Notes under the pieces: generated by a model
What the model saw: only the letters and a program-made list of their open reading frames with translations
Databases searched by the model: none
Told to the model about the DNA's origin: nothing
Position numbers and translations under genes: made by a program
Assembly (NCBI RefSeq): GCF_021917145.1
Contig: NW_025813778.1
Coordinates: 59,818 to 123,817 of the forward strand
Origin: Hypomesus transpacificus
Lineage: Eukaryota > Chordata > Actinopteri > Osmeriformes > Osmeridae
Length of the DNA stretch: 64,000 nucleotides
Reading direction: 5' to 3'
Shown: one piece after another, positions 24,620 through 38,685 of the stretch
How the letters are laid out: each line of letters begins with the position of its first letter
Position numbering within the stretch: the first letter of the stretch is position 1

Positions 24620-26686
24620 TCCTATTAAACAGCATATTTCGTTTTTAAATGAATAACAAAATTGTTGTGAAACAATTCAAATGCTACTTTCATAAATCTA
24701 AAACAAAAAGACAAAATGGAACAATCATTCCTTCAAAAGGAGAACCCTTCGATTCTAAAAGTGAATTCCACATTCCTCTCATTTTCTCTTTCTCTCTATT
24801 CCAAGGATTTCTCTGGCCGTTTTACATCACAGGACTCTCGCTGTTGACGAAGCCGTGCGGTTTGATGTCGACTGAACCGCAGAGTAGAAGCAGGCTCTCG
24901 AGACATTTAGCCTGCTTATTTCCGTAATCATACTCGGCCCAGATGAAGCGCTGAAGAGTTGGCTACCGGGGAACCGGCCTGGAATCATCAGTTCTCACAC
25001 GGTTAGGTCCGCGATCACTTATATTTTAGTAGCCTATTTCTACAGTCTTAAAATTTAAATATCTTAGGCACAAATCCACACGTAGTCTAAATCACAGGAC
25101 TAGGCAAAATAAAACAAGTCAAGAAGCTGGCCTTGCTCAATGGCTATATGAATATTCAAAAAACAAATGCAAAAGGGTGAAAACTGTGACCAATTTTGTA
25201 ATCGACCAATTGCAAGCAACTGAATGCAATCGCATTTAACTTGATGAGATTGTGAAGAGCATGCGTGCTTTCCCCACATTGACACACCACTGTACGAGAT
25301 TATAAGTATATTTAACCAGTGATTTAAAAATCAATAGCATATCTCACAGTCGACACCTGGGGCCTCATATCTGTGTTTGTAATCATTAGTAATGCAGTAA
25401 ATACTGCCTATGTCAATGAAGCCATGACAGTAATGACACACAATTCAATCTGTTTGCTTCAAATTAAGAACCACGCTTTAACATGAATATTACACATAAT
25501 GAAATTATTATGAGAATTATGATTATTATTTCGTAACATGCAAAATGTTTTTTATTTTCTTTTAACCAGAACCCCTTTATTTTCCATAAATATCAATCAA
25601 GTAGCCTATTTTATTAGGTTATCATATTAGTTTAGTCTTATTTTCTCATGTGACATGTATTTCTGGACAAATTCGGACAGGTGCATTTGTTCATAATTCA
25701 GACAATAAACTCTTGTGTACTTAAACACAGTAGTAAATGTACTACAAAACTAACAACAAATCTCATGACTCCACAACAAAAACAATTGTCTTGATTGTCA
25801 TAAACGCACTCACAAACTTTCCACAATTGCCTCCACTGACGTTGTAAGTCAATCTCCAAAGGTATGTCAGCATTATCACTTTGAGGGTAAAGTTCAAAAT
25901 GTCACTTTATAGCTTGTAAATATTTGAACGGTCTTTACTTTGCACAAAGGGAAGTCATTGCTTGTGGTGGACTTCCTTCTAAAGTTCCACTGCTCAAAGG
26001 GGATTCCACCAGCCTATAAAACTCAGAAGAACACACTACTGCCCTCTCAGCACCGGGCAGCTACGTAGAAAACCATCGCAGCAAAAACCACACAAACCGC
26101 AGCATAGCAATCCTAAAAAAGAGTAACAAATAAATGGAAAACATGCAAACAAGGTATCCTATATACATAGGTTAACACTGCCTTGTGGTCTTTGAACCAG
26201 TAGAGGGTATTGTTGGGTCATAGATTAAAAATAGATAGTAAACTGTCGGTCTATCAATCTCTCTGGGATTATATAATATATGAACAATGCAAATACAGTT
26301 TCCGTATTACACAAATAACATATAGATCCAACAATAAGAACATGTGAGAGTTATGTGGAGTGAACTTTGTGATGTAAAACTGACCACTGCAAAGCAACAC
26401 TGTTGCTATAGACCATATTACCATGGTAAGAACAATCAGCTATATGATCATAAAGCATTTTGCTCTGTTCATTTAGGTTTAATTTGTTAACATTTAGAGA
26501 GTTACGTTCAAATGCCGCCCCTGTAAAAGCATTAGTACATGAACTCAACTTATTTCTTGAACCCAGCCTTACAGTTTGAGAAAGGCTTTGGATGACGTGG
26601 GCGTCTGCAATGACAAATACGCGTTTTGATGACACTAGGCAACTCACACCATCAGTCCAGCAACACATGGCGGCACAGTCCCATTC
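24620..26686. other. Intergenic DNA between convergent pitx1 and catsper3
   Basis: Unique AT-rich DNA with no supported coding exon. A TATA-like CCTATAAAA lies at 26013-26021. Two partial CTCF-like motifs sit at about 26033-26050 and 26197-26212 (CCAGTAGAGGGTATTG). On the left part (25380-25560) an ATTA-rich block could be regulatory. None of these is proven. Confidence 0.6.
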
Positions 26687-26750
26687 TTTAATTACCGTAT
26701 GTAAATAGAGCTGGTTCGGAGAGGGCGTGTGATCGATGAAGCCAGCTGAG

Positions 26751-29700
26751 CTAAAGGTCGTGCCGGGCCGTCTTGGTCTTCCTGTGTTTCTTCTTCTGCT
26801 GCTCTGCGTCCTGCAGGTCCTCCTCCAGCAGCCCACACAGCACCTGCACCACCTCGGAGTACAAGTGCTGCAGCCTGCACACACACACACACACACGCAT
26901 ACACACACACTCTCACACACGCACACAGACACACACAGACACACACACGTACACACACATGCAGACGCACACACACACGTTCCTTGATCTTTCCTACCAC
27001 ACAACGACTGTAATGATCAGTTTTTATAGCAGCTCATCCCTCTCTCACAATACAAATGTTTTGATAGTGAATTAGATACTGCGTTCTTCTTTCTAACCAC
27101 TTCCTATAAGTAAACCCCTTAGAAATGGAGTGTGTTGCCAATAAAGACATAAAAACTCCTTTGACATAAAGCATGTCAAAAAAGAACCAAGTCCAGTCAG
27201 GGAACCGAAGGAAAGGCAGGCTCCCTGTGCAGAAGGCTCATAATAACACTTTGAGGAACGCGTTGGAACAGGCCCCTGAAACGGGCCGAGTCTGCAACAA
27301 GACTACAATCACAAACCAGACCTGTCCTGAGAATATGATGTAATTACCCATAAACATCATCTCTGCAGAAGGATCACTAAGACAAACCTGACGTGTCATT
27401 TTAGGATTATGGCGGCCATCTTTACTACTGGTTGCTTCTCTGGTTAGTGTTTAGTGCAAAGAGCCTTATTACTATAATAATAGGTATTTTTGATATTACA
27501 TTATGCCTTTTATTTATCTCATCTACAATACTTATCATTATTAAAACTCACAGAAAACCCAATTTTAGAATCACGCATAAATCAATGCAATTCAAGCAAA
27601 TTGTATAGTTTTGTACATTTCTTCCTGCCAGCATTTGACACAGGGACTAAAGTCTCATTCCATTTGCACCAACAAGCTCTGCCGCAGCACAAACATGTGG
27701 TAACCCGCTAAGCTAAAGCCTGAAAGGGCTTGGACTACCTCTCCGCCGTCGCGTCGTTGCGGTCCAGGGTGCCGAGGTAGATGTCTATGAAGGACAAGCT
27801 GGAGCACAGGTCCTCCGTCACGATGCAGTCCGAGTGACGAAGAGACTTCTTAAACATCTCTACCACCCGCTTATAGTTCCGCTCATTGCTGGTCTTCGCA
27901 GTATTGATGGTGGGTGGGTGGGTGGAGGGGGAGTGGGGGATGGGAAAGATAAGATTAGTGATCAGAAAGGTAGAACTTTCAGCAATTTCATAATACCATG
28001 TGATGTCATAATACCATGACGTGATGTCAGTTTAACACGTTATCAACTCAATCAACTTATCAACATGATATTGACCTGCATACTGTACACACACAGTCAC
28101 ATGCACATGTACACACACACAGTCACACACAGACAGACACACACAGTCACACACAGACAGACACACACAGTCACACACAGCCAGACACACACAGTCACAC
28201 ACAGCCAGACACACACAGTCACACACAGACAGACACAGACAGACAGACACAGTCACACACAGACAGACAGACACAGTCACACACAGACAGACACACACAG
28301 TCACACACAGACAGACACACACAGTCACACACAGTCACACACAGACAGACAGACACAGTCACACACAGACAGACAGACACAGTCACACACAGACAGACAC
28401 ACACAGTCACACACAGACAGACAGACACAGTCACACACAGACAGACACACACAGTCACACACAGACAGACACACACAGTCACACACAGCCAGACACACAC
28501 AGTCACACACAGACAGACACACACAGTCACACACAGCCAGACACACACAGTCACACACAGCCAGACACACACAGTCACACACAGCCAGACACACACAGTC
28601 ACACACAGCCAGACACACACAGTCACACACAGCCAGACACACACAGTCACACACAGCCAGACACACACAGTCACACACAGCCAGACACACACAGTCACAC
28701 ACAGACAGACAGACACAGCCAAGGACACAGGGAACACCGAGGAACCCTTGGAAGAACCCGGTTCTCACCTGGCTCATCATGAGTTCTCTAATCTCCATTT
28801 TCTGGCGCTTGATCATGGCGTATTTCTTCTGATTCAGATAAGTCTCCCGCTCGCTCTGTACCTGAGCCTCAAAGCTCTGTGTTGAATGCTGAGAAAGATC
28901 AACTTTGGTCACGTCTAATTGCAAACAATCACAAGAAAAAATGTAACCAAACTGTGACAAGGGGAAATCACACTTTCCACAAACTTCAAATCTTGCCTTG
29001 TGACCTCAACATACAACATCCATAGGATTCATGAGAATCATGAATGCTAGATATTATCTTGTTTTAATACGACACAGTCTAAAATCCATTGTTGTTTGCT
29101 TTAGTCATAAGAGGAAAAAACGGAATGCCCAGCATTGAAATCTTGCCTGTAATAATAGGAGAGAAAACCCACACAGGTAACAGTGAAATGACTTTATTAT
29201 TCATTTGAACCCTCAACTTCTTGATCTACACTCAAATGTTCTAACAAGTGAGCTCTCCCCCTCTGCAACATCAGGCGTGCAGAAACCAGTTGTTAAATGT
29301 TTGGTAAGAAGGTTAAAGTCAAAGCTGACTTTATGTGACATGGTTATCTTTGTTCTCCCATAGTCGGTTTCTCTCTCCCCCCCCCCACCCAACCCCCACG
29401 CACTGCAGCTAAGACATATGTCCGTTGACTTGCAGCTACCTCAGAGGGAACATAGAAGTTTCTGTCTCTCTCTCTCTCTCTGATCCCATCACTCCCTCCT
29501 TCTCCCTCTCCCTCTCTCCAACAACCTCTTCTCTTTTTCTCTCGCTTTCTATCTCTCTCATCTCTCTCCAAACACCTTTTTCCATCTCTCTCTTCCTCTC
29601 TCGCCAACACCCCCCCCCCCCCCCATCCCTCTCATGACCGACTGGACTGAGTGTTGGACATTTAGGTTGGAGAGAATTATTATTTTTCCATCCCGGGGTA

Positions 29701-31729
29701 GTGAAGCAGAGGTGAACAATGTTACCTCCCTCTCCGGCTCCCCTCCCCTCGCTTCCCAGCCTATCCCTATCTCCTCTCTCGCTGTGTAAACTCTTTGCCA
29801 CTCTGCTCAACCAGTATCCATCTCTCCTTTCTCCCCTACCTCCTCTCTCAACTCTTTCTCATAATTTCTTCTGTCCAGCCCCCGCCTATATCCTAGCCTG
29901 GCTCAACTTGATAGCTACTGTCATATCTTATCGAATAAAGTAGCAATCACCTAACAGTATCATGACAGACCTACAACGTAAATAAAAGAAAAAGAAAAAC
30001 AAGCATCAACCAGCGACAAGTTTCTATAGTTCTAAGAGGTGACACACACCTGGATCTCCATGATGACCACGCCGATGAACATGTTGAAGAAAATGAAATA
30101 ACCCATCAGGATGAAGACGGTGGTGAAGATACGGCTGGAAGCCATGCCAAGGTCGTCCAGGTTCTGCTGCAGGTCGGTCCAGCCGTCCACCTAAGGCACA
30201 CAGTAAATCCATCAAGTCACACCATAACAAAGGGAGTCAGATGGCTGAGCGGTTAGGGAATCCGCTATTAATAAGAAGGTTGCCGGTTTGATTCCCGGCC
30301 GTGACAAATGAGGTCGTGGTCCTTGGGCAAGGCACTTCACCCTACTTGCCTCGGGGCGGGGAATGTCCCTGTACTTACTGTAAGTCGCTCTGGATAAGAG
30401 CTTCTGCTAAATGACTAAATGTAAATGTAATAAATACAGAAAAGGCACACGCCTCGTTTATCTGGTGCCGTTTGGTTTGACTTCCTGGCTAGTAATGGAA
30501 CATTAAAAAGCCTATAGACTCCTATGAGTATTATTAATTTTTCCAATTTAAGAGGAGGGGGCAAGTGTGTGTTCTCACCGTCACTAAACTGAACAACGTG
30601 AAGAAGGCACTGCCCAAATTCCCCCAGTTCTCGGGATCTCCGGTGTCAGGGTCACCGTAGTTGTAAAATCCAATGAGGGCGAATATGTACATGAGTAGAA
30701 ACATCAGGCCGAGTACTAAGAAGACGCTCTTCATAGTCTTGAAAAGAGCTGAAATTAAGGCCTGTCAGGAACACAAATATTGATCGTATGAAAATAAACG
30801 AACTCTCATAAGTATTTGTATAAACCCTATATCATGAAAAACCCAAGGTAATAACCGACACCAAAATATCTTGTGCCATTCACCTGCAGGCCGCGTATGA
30901 AAGACACCGTTTTCAGCACCCTCAACGAGCGGCACGCCCGAACGATGCGCAGAGAGGTGAGGGAATCGGCAAGGTTATCGCCCACGAACGTTGGAACCAG
31001 AGAGACAACGAGGATGATCACGTCAAAGACGTTGTAACCGTTGGTCCAGAACTGTTTCGGTTCAACGTACACCTTCATTAGAAACTCCATGGTGTAAACT
31101 GCCATGAAAAAGTTGTCTGAAAGCTGTTTAACGAAATAAAACAGTAACTATTAGTCAATTCATAGTCATACAGTAGCCTACACCCACAGCGTCGGGTGTT
31201 GGCTTGCATTTATTGGATAGTGTAGGCCTACGTTAAATTATATTTCAGCATCCATCAGAAATACAGACCTCGAAGAATCCGTATAGCTTAAAGTTCAAAT
31301 GATAGTCCGTCTCCAAAGCCATGAACAGAGCATTGATGATGATAGTAAGCATGATAAAGTTGTCAAACAGGGGGTTCTCGGTAAGGCTGGCAACATACGT
31401 GTAAAATCCGAAATCACATCTCCTGAAGATAGAGCAAATATATCACATTGTGTATAAAGACAAATACAGTAGACTATATAGGCCTGGGAGCGATAATGCA
31501 ATTCTGTTGACATTTAGAAAGGCTTGTGAGATGTGTAAGAGATATATGACAGATCGCAATTGAAACGTTAAAAATAATAATCTTAGGCCTACTTGTTCTC
31601 AGTAGTCTCTTTTTTTCTTCCTACTGTGTCCCAATCAGAAAATTGCCCGAGCGCAATCTGACTGGACCCTTGCTCAAGGATGTATCTTATATATCCGCTT
31701 CCACTCTTCTTAATCTCATTTTGTTCCAT
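26751..31729 (-). CDS. catsper3: CatSper channel pore-forming subunit 3
   Basis: Eight exons on the minus strand join in phase to 417 residues (human protein about 398): 31729-31593, 31422-31269, 31123-30884, 30761-30579, 30190-30050, 28888-28769, 27893-27739, 26874-26751. CatSper3 is one of four pore subunits of the flagellar, pH-gated Ca2+ channel of sperm. It is a six-transmembrane protein with a voltage-sensor S4 at about 156-177 (RIVRACRSLRVLK) and a T-x-D-x-W selectivity filter at 238-242 (TVDGW), which the intron at 30579/30190 splits. The C-terminal helix and the FKKSL..SLSFIDIYLGTLD segment match mammalian CatSper3. For exon 6 the acceptor TTTCTCAG at 28889 was preferred over one 12 bases inside because it restores alignment length. 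No frameshift or stop is seen. An ATTAAA lies at 26687-26692. Confidence 0.95.
26875..26960. repeat. (CA)n microsatellite abutting catsper3 exon 8
   Basis: CA on the + strand, so TG on the transcript. It runs to within one base of the acceptor: the intron ends ..TGTGTGTGTGTGCAG. The repeat therefore serves as the pyrimidine tract. Confidence 0.9.
28083..28722. repeat. Minisatellite in catsper3 intron, CACACAGT(CACA)GACAG type
   Basis: About 640 bases of tandem units of roughly 20-28 bases, made from AGTCACACACAGACAGACAC and the variant with AGCCAGACAC. Variant types are clustered: a homogeneous block of the CCAG form occupies about 28555-28690. It stays open in several frames, producing VCDCVCLxVCDCVC-type translations on the minus strand, but it is intronic (between 27893 and 28769). 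Confidence 0.95.
29370..29870. repeat. CT-rich and poly-C simple sequence in catsper3 intron
   Basis: CTCTCT/CCCTCT tracts with poly-C runs at about 29378-29388 and 29609-29624, in the intron between exons 5 and 6. Confidence 0.8.
30232..30430 (+). mobile_element. tRNA-derived SINE, family A, copy 1
   Basis: About 200 bases. The 5' head has pol III A-box TGGCTGAGCGGT and a B-box-like GGTTTGATTCC. A central conserved part (GGGCAAGGCACTTCACCCTA) and the 3' tail GTAAGTCGCTCTGGATAAG..CTTCTGCTAAATGACTAAATG(TAAATG)n follow. The head resembles a Leu/Ser-type tRNA. It lies in a catsper3 intron, antisense to the gene. Near-identical copies are at 45115 and 51519. Confidence 0.93.
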
Positions 31730-32284
31730 TTTCCATGCAAAACTCTTTGAGGTATATATGGCCTTCCCTCTGAATCCGGAGAATAAAAGAAGCCAAAGTG
31801 ATTCAGTTTAATCTACATCGCTGACTGACTTCACATTCAAATGAAATCAGCTCGTCAACAATTTACTATTATGACAACGATCCTGACAACAGATAAAAAC
31901 GAACGTTGTATAGAATCTCGAATGTAATGTTTTCTACTTTAAAAAGGTGCTGTGTGATTTGCTCCTTTTTATTTTACTAAACTGAGTAAAGCACACGGCA
32001 GAAAATAAAAAAACTTTCGATACATTTTGTAGATTTGTACATTTTTCTACATAAAAATAGCCTATTAATAAATTCAATATGTTGCATAGTATACCTACAG
32101 CATTCCAGCCCTGGATTAATTACATATAACTTACTTTTATTTTAACAAAAGTATACGCACATGTAACGTTTTATCCGAAATGTTGATGGTTTTTCAAATT
32201 AAATAAGACAAATAACATATTTCTATCGTTTTATTTTTACGTATAAAGGTGTAATACAGAACACATAAATAACAGGACATGAAT

Positions 32285-33877
32285 CTACATAGTGAGTGCA
32301 ACTTTATCAATAAACTTGGCGAGCTTGATGTCCCTCTTAGACAGTCCTCCACAGTCATGGGTCGTTAATGTGATCTGGACCTGAGAAGGAGGAAGTCAAA
32401 TACCAGTCAACAACGATTTCTTCTGAATGCGGACAGATCACAGTGGGCCTAGTAGTACACGCCTGGCGAGGAGGTCATGCCATTCTAAAAAACCTCTAAA
32501 TCGCCAAACCAATTACATCTGATTTTTGTTTTTAACAAGTAACAGAAAAATGAATACAAAATTGCTAATGTAGCAACAACAAACAAAAAAAGCCACACAT
32601 AAATAAAAGCCACAACACATCTAGAGGCCCCAAGATCGTCCACATCACAAGCCTTATAAAAGAGACTTAAGTGTTTCTCAGTCAGACAGAGCTGTGTAAA
32701 ACAGTGACACTGAGGCCCAGCTTCCCAGCTTCCCTGCTCCATCCTGCTACCGCTTTAATAAAGAGAGGATTAGGACAAGATTCCTCTCAGCCCAGTAGGT
32801 CCGCCACACAGCTAACCAGTGGCTTCAGCTTAAAGCACACAGATTTTCAGGGCCTCTGTTCGTAATATCAACTGTTACTCATTTCTAAGAGTGGGATTGG
32901 GTGGAGGGAGGGTGAATCTATGAGTTATGTGCGAAGCTTGTCACGAGAAAATGGGAGGATTAGAGTTGAAACTTGAAAGTGACAGCGTTTTATTATTCGT
33001 TTTTTGCCTCACTCATCACTTTGACTGCAAAGCAATGGCTGGAAAATAAAGGATGCTCTGGTTGAGACGTTACAAGAAGGATCCTGAGTTAGAAGAAGGA
33101 TCCTGAATGTATTGAAAGCCTGTTGAACTTGTTGTGTTTAAAGGAGGCAAGCTCATCGCAAGCCAGACTTACTTAACGAGGCCACAACATTTTATATTAA
33201 GATTTTACAAATAGTTAAAAAAAACATTGTGATCAATTTATGTATCATTTATTGCCATCTATATATATATATATATATATATATAGATGGTTGTTACCAT
33301 GACCAGAGTGATATTTGTTTTGTTCGATTCATACAGAATGTTATCTCTACAGTTACCGACCTTGTTGTAGACGTTGAACCATTCTGGGTGATGGTTCATC
33401 TTCTCTGCTTGTAAAGCCACTCTGGTCATGAAGCCAAAGGCCTGGGAGAAGGGAGACGTGGAGGAAAACTCACAACAATGTCTGGAATGTGAACGGAGAT
33501 GATGACAAGCAACTGGCTATGTACGATGAGAGCTCTGCTAACTGCTAATCAAGGCTGTGGAGCCCCTCACAAAACTGAAGCGAGGCGGCAGGCGTGTGTT
33601 TAGTTCAAATTCGGTGGTGGCCTTTCACTTTTGTTCAAAGGAGCCTTATTGCCACCTGTGACACACACACACACACACATTCATGCGCACGCAATAATAC
33701 ACACACAATCGTTCACACACACTCCTGTTTGCACGTGCGTTTTCCAATTGGAAAGCAGCCAGGGAGTGATTAAAGCTCTACTAATTATCTACAAAGGGGA
33801 GAGCCTTCGGTAAGTCTTCGCTCACCGGGCTCACAGTGAGAGAGAGAGAGAGAGAGAGAGAAGGGGGGAGAGAGAGG

Positions 33878-33936
<59 letters not shown>

Positions 33937-36900
33937 GGGGACAGAGAGAGAGAGAGAGAGATGGAACGAGGGGATGGTTGGTGGCAGGGGAGTAGAAATA
34001 GCAATCTTGTTGGGATGGAGTCGGTCAGAGAGGGGGGGAGAGAGAGAGAGTGAGAGAGAAAAAACCCAGGTAGGGCTATTTCAGAGCAATTTCCCACTGC
34101 AATCTCAATTAAGCCTCTAAATACTTCCCCATGCCTAATTAAATCAACTGAAACTCTGTTGTTTATAAGCCTCCGCTGCAGCCGAGTGTGGTGTCCCATT
34201 CTGTCTGTGACATGACCAAACAGAATTACTGCCGGAGAGGAAATTGTGTTTAGCTTCTAGTGCGTCGTAACCAATTTGGAGAGCTCCCCTCCACGCTCTC
34301 GACATGATGTAACACGATCGGCGGCGCGATCTGATTGGCTATCAGAGGGACCATCTACAGATCAATTTAAGTAATTGGCATATTCCTGCAACTTGACCTC
34401 ACTGGCACCAATTGAAGAGTTTGTGCATCTGCTTTTCCTCAACTTTCATTGGCTATAATGGAGATTGCTAAATGGCTAACCATGTCAGGTGTTGCCCAAA
34501 CATCTCTCGGTTCTCTCTCTCTTAATCTGAATGTGTATTTGCAAAAATGACTGCTAGAATGTGGGTGAACGACTAACTTTTTCTCTCATTAAATGTATTT
34601 TCTCCAAACAATCAACGGCACAATCTCGACTTGACCACGATAGTAGAGTTCCACCACAGAGTACCTTCATCAAGTTTAGACTGCCAGGTAAGACTGCATG
34701 TTCTATACTACTAGTTTGAAGTTTAGAAGTGACTTAAGGCAGTCACCAAGATAAGGATGAATAGATGGATGGATGGATACATGGAATGGCTGAATGGAAG
34801 AATGACTGGATGGTTGGCTGAATTGGAGAACGGATGGATGGATAGATGGTTGGATGGACTGATAAATGGATAAAAAGACAGACAGACAGACAGACAGACA
34901 GACAGCCAGATGGTAGATAGACAGACAGACGAGTGCTTTGACCACTGTCACTCGGGGGTCATTTTAACACGCTCCACTTCGGCCGGGGGAAAGCAAAACC
35001 GACCCTTGACCTCTCGCTGAGACTAAACGACAACACAGGTCAAGGACTTTTACTCTGCGGCCCTCCTTTTGACCCAGTTTGTGTCTGGGGGCTGCTCTCC
35101 CTCTCCCTCTCTCCCTCTCCCTCTCTCCCTCTCTCTCGCCCCTTCCTGCAGCCCTCTGCCAGCAGGCTGGCAGCCCTGGCCCACAAACCAGAGCTGTCAG
35201 ACTGCACTAATTTGACGTGACATTTCACAGACCCCCACCTCGAATAATCAGAAACACCTGACACTGGCCAACATACCCAGCTGCCCCACCACCCCAGCCC
35301 CCCTCCCCCATTCTCCCCAGTCCCCCCCCCCCGCACAACCACCCCGGATCCCTCCAATGAACGCTCTGCTTCGAATGGGCAGTTTAGTGCTATTAACGCA
35401 GTGATTGTCCTGAAAAACTCTCACTGAGATGAGAGCGTTTTGACGTCGGAGACGAGCGTTTTCTCCAGACTGCGGCGGGACCTGAAACGCAGCCCGGGGT
35501 TCCAACACATGTGTCAGTTATTTACAGATTGATTTTCCCCCAACCCAGCAGTCCAGGGGCTTAGAGACGCCTGCTCCCCTCGCCAGCTGTAACTGCATGC
35601 AGACCGGCCCACTCAGTCTCTACCCTCCCCCCCCTCCCTGTCTCTCATCCTCCACTCTCTTACTCCATCTCCTCATCCCTCTCTTTTTCTTCACCTCTGC
35701 CTGCCCCCCCCCCCTCCTCCGTTCACCCCCCCCCACCTCGTATTTCATACCCCTCCCTCCATCCTCTTTTGTCCCTTTCTCCTTCGCTTTACATCCCTAC
35801 TCCCGCCCTTTCTCCCTCTCCCTCCCATCCCTCTCTCTCTCTCCACACCACTCCACCATCGCCTGATGACTCTTCTCCAAGACCCAACGCTGTCAAAACT
35901 CATACCTTCACGAGGGAGAGAGGGATGAAGGGAGCGAGGGGGGGATGGAGGGAGCGAGGGGGGGATGGAGGGAGCGAGGGGGGGATGGAGGGAGCGAGGG
36001 GGGGATGGAGGGAGCGAGGGAGCGGCGCTGATGATGATGGTGATGATGACAACGACCGCACCTCTTACATTTCACTTCTCTCAGAAGCCTCCAATTGGCG
36101 TCTGAAAGGCCTCTGATGTTCATGTAACTTCAGCCAAACGACCAGATAATGTTGTGGTGTGGGCCGTAGCCCACCAGCATTCCTCCTGGTGGTAAAGACA
36201 TTCACAGTCTGCGTCACACGGCTCGTATTAATCCTCGGGGTTTGACGTTTGCAACTCTGGAGACATCTCCCGCGGCGGAAACACAAGACCCTGTGAGGAA
36301 CAACACGGTGGTAGCACGGCCAACACGTGTTTGCAGACTTCAACTCTCAACTTTTTGAGTTATATTATTTATTTTTTTACTTGAGTATCGTGTCATTTTT
36401 TTGCTGTTGCAGCGTTATGGGGCTCTTATGTAACCACCCTCTCTACTCCAAGCCCACAGACCCGCCGCCCCACACTCTTAATAAAAGTAAGTGGGTCATG
36501 TCTTTTTTTTTTTTTGTCACTTGTCATTGCCCCCCATCCCATTCCCATCACTCGCCCTTTACTGACAGAGTTTCCGGAGACAGGTCTTTAACAACAAGGC
36601 CTCAGGGTCCTCAATAGACGCAGCACGTCACAGCCCCTCTTGGTTTACCCAACACTGATAGCCCTGGTTACCTAACCACCTCCGCCCGGCGCCACGTCTC
36701 GGACACATCCCCTCCGGACACTTCACAACGCCAGGGTTTGAGAGGAGGGGGGGGGGGGGTGCCTGAAGTTCCCAGGGAAAGTGCTTTTTTCAGGTGATGG
36801 CGGAGGAGCAAAGGTGGGTTGGGGTTGGATGGGTGGGCTGGAGAGCGGGTGGGGGAGGGAGGCAGGCAGGCAGGCAGGGGGGGAGGCTGAGGGCGGGTGG

Positions 36901-38606
36901 TGGGGGTAACCTACACCGCTGAGCGGATTACCAGCCTTCAGTCGGACTACTAGACTGGGGGAGTCTGGTTTCTCCAGGTGGCTCAGGCGTGGTTGTTCGA
37001 CAACTTATTTAACACAATCCGAGAGAGGCCTGCGACGTGAGGGGGGAGGCTGGGGAGGAGACTGGGGAGGGGGGCTGGGGAGAGGTTTGGGGGAGCGAGC
37101 GAGGGAGGGGAGGCTCTCCAGGAATATAAAAAGGATCGTCCGTCGAGTGAGGGCCCCTGGGAAACGGGAGATGGAAATGGCTGCCGGCCACTGTCCCGTG
37201 ACCTGAGGACCGCGTTATCTCCTCAAGCTTAAGCCAAGGGTTTAGTAGGCCTCGCTGGCTGTCTCATAGCGTGCAGACGCTCGAACGCGCTTGTTCGTCT
37301 CTGTGATTACAATGCAGTTATTTCAATGGGACAGATGACAAGACGGCCAGGGATTGACCCCACTTCAACACAGATCCAATAACCTTTCTTTATTGACGAC
37401 ATAACAGCAAAGCCTTGTGAACTTTGAATACTTATACATACCTGAAAGTAAACAAAAACGATTTCTCCTTCGTCAAGCGTAGTGACGGCTTCGCCTGAGC
37501 CATGTTTAGTGACATAGGCCACAGACAAAAGGGAAATATAATCCGTCCGCCATTTAATACTGGCTAAAATAATAATCTACTTGATTGAAATCACGCAGTG
37601 TATGGTGTAGTTTCCATGAAGCTACAAAATTAGCTTGAAATTGGATGGGAAATTTACATTTTGTAGCTTTAAGAGAACAAAAGATTCTATCCTCAGATAA
37701 CAGAATACAAAAGCTACCAGATCCGGCCTCTTAAATGTTGCCAATATAGAAGTGTCAGACATCGAATCGGTCTTACCCACTGAAAATACATAACAGACAG
37801 ATCTTCACAACGTTTGTTTTCAAATCACTTTAAACCATCAAGTCATGGAGCCTACACTTTTGAACTATCCACACAAAAAACATCCACAAACGACAAGATT
37901 ACTTGCTAAAGAAACACAGACATTTCCTGTCGGAGACTGTTTGGATGCAACACAAAAACAAAGAAGAAAAAGTCCAGAAAATGTATTTAAACGTTCAAAT
38001 CTGATTTGTGTTTCTTTCGATCTTGACGAGGAAAACCACATTTTTTTCTGAAACCAATTCTAAATAATGTATAGCCACACAGATAAATTACTACTGGCTT
38101 GGTCATAGCATCCTAAAAACATTTCCACTTCAATCAGAAAAATAAACACAATAGTAAGTCCGCCTGGCATTGCTTTTTTCCACCGAACCGTCAGCTGCCT
38201 GGTCCCACCATACAGCTCTACCTCCCCCTAGGGGTTTGAGGAGGGAATGCTTCTTTTTCCAAAGGGGGGGATTTGTGACTTGTCATTATAAAGTCATGGA
38301 GATCTTGTTTCTCCAAGCCTATCACTTGGAGATAAGTGGTAAATGGAAATCAGCCAGTGTGTCACTCTTCATCGCAATTCCCCTCTGGTACAAGTAACTT
38401 TATGAACAGCTATGTAAAACGAGCTACACAGAAAGCAAAAAATGCAGGATGAGGGAGAGAGAGAGGGAGGGAGAGGGGGAAGGAAGGAAGGACAAGAAAA
38501 TGGCAGAGACATCAAATTGGAACAAGGTGATCTCTTCTCCATTACTGAAAGGAAACAGAAAACACAAGCAAAGATAGGGGGGAGAGAAAGGGAGAGAGAG
38601 AGAGAC

Positions 38607-38685
<79 letters not shown>

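Noticed and set aside
28065-28832. 255-codon frame of His-Thr-Gln repeats and long reverse frames of Cys-Val-Asp repeats
   Set aside because: The catsper3 intronic minisatellite is open in several frames on both strands because it lacks stop triplets; the real catsper3 exons flank it.
28877-28888. Alternative catsper3 exon 6 acceptor at 28876/28877
   Set aside because: Using it would delete four residues (HSTQ) that are needed for equal length with mammalian CatSper3 between the last membrane helix and the coiled region; the upstream site also has the better pyrimidine tract.
30232-30430. Possible tRNA gene (A and B boxes)
   Set aside because: The tRNA-like head has no paired acceptor stem and is followed by a shared SINE body and tail repeated at 45115 and 51519.
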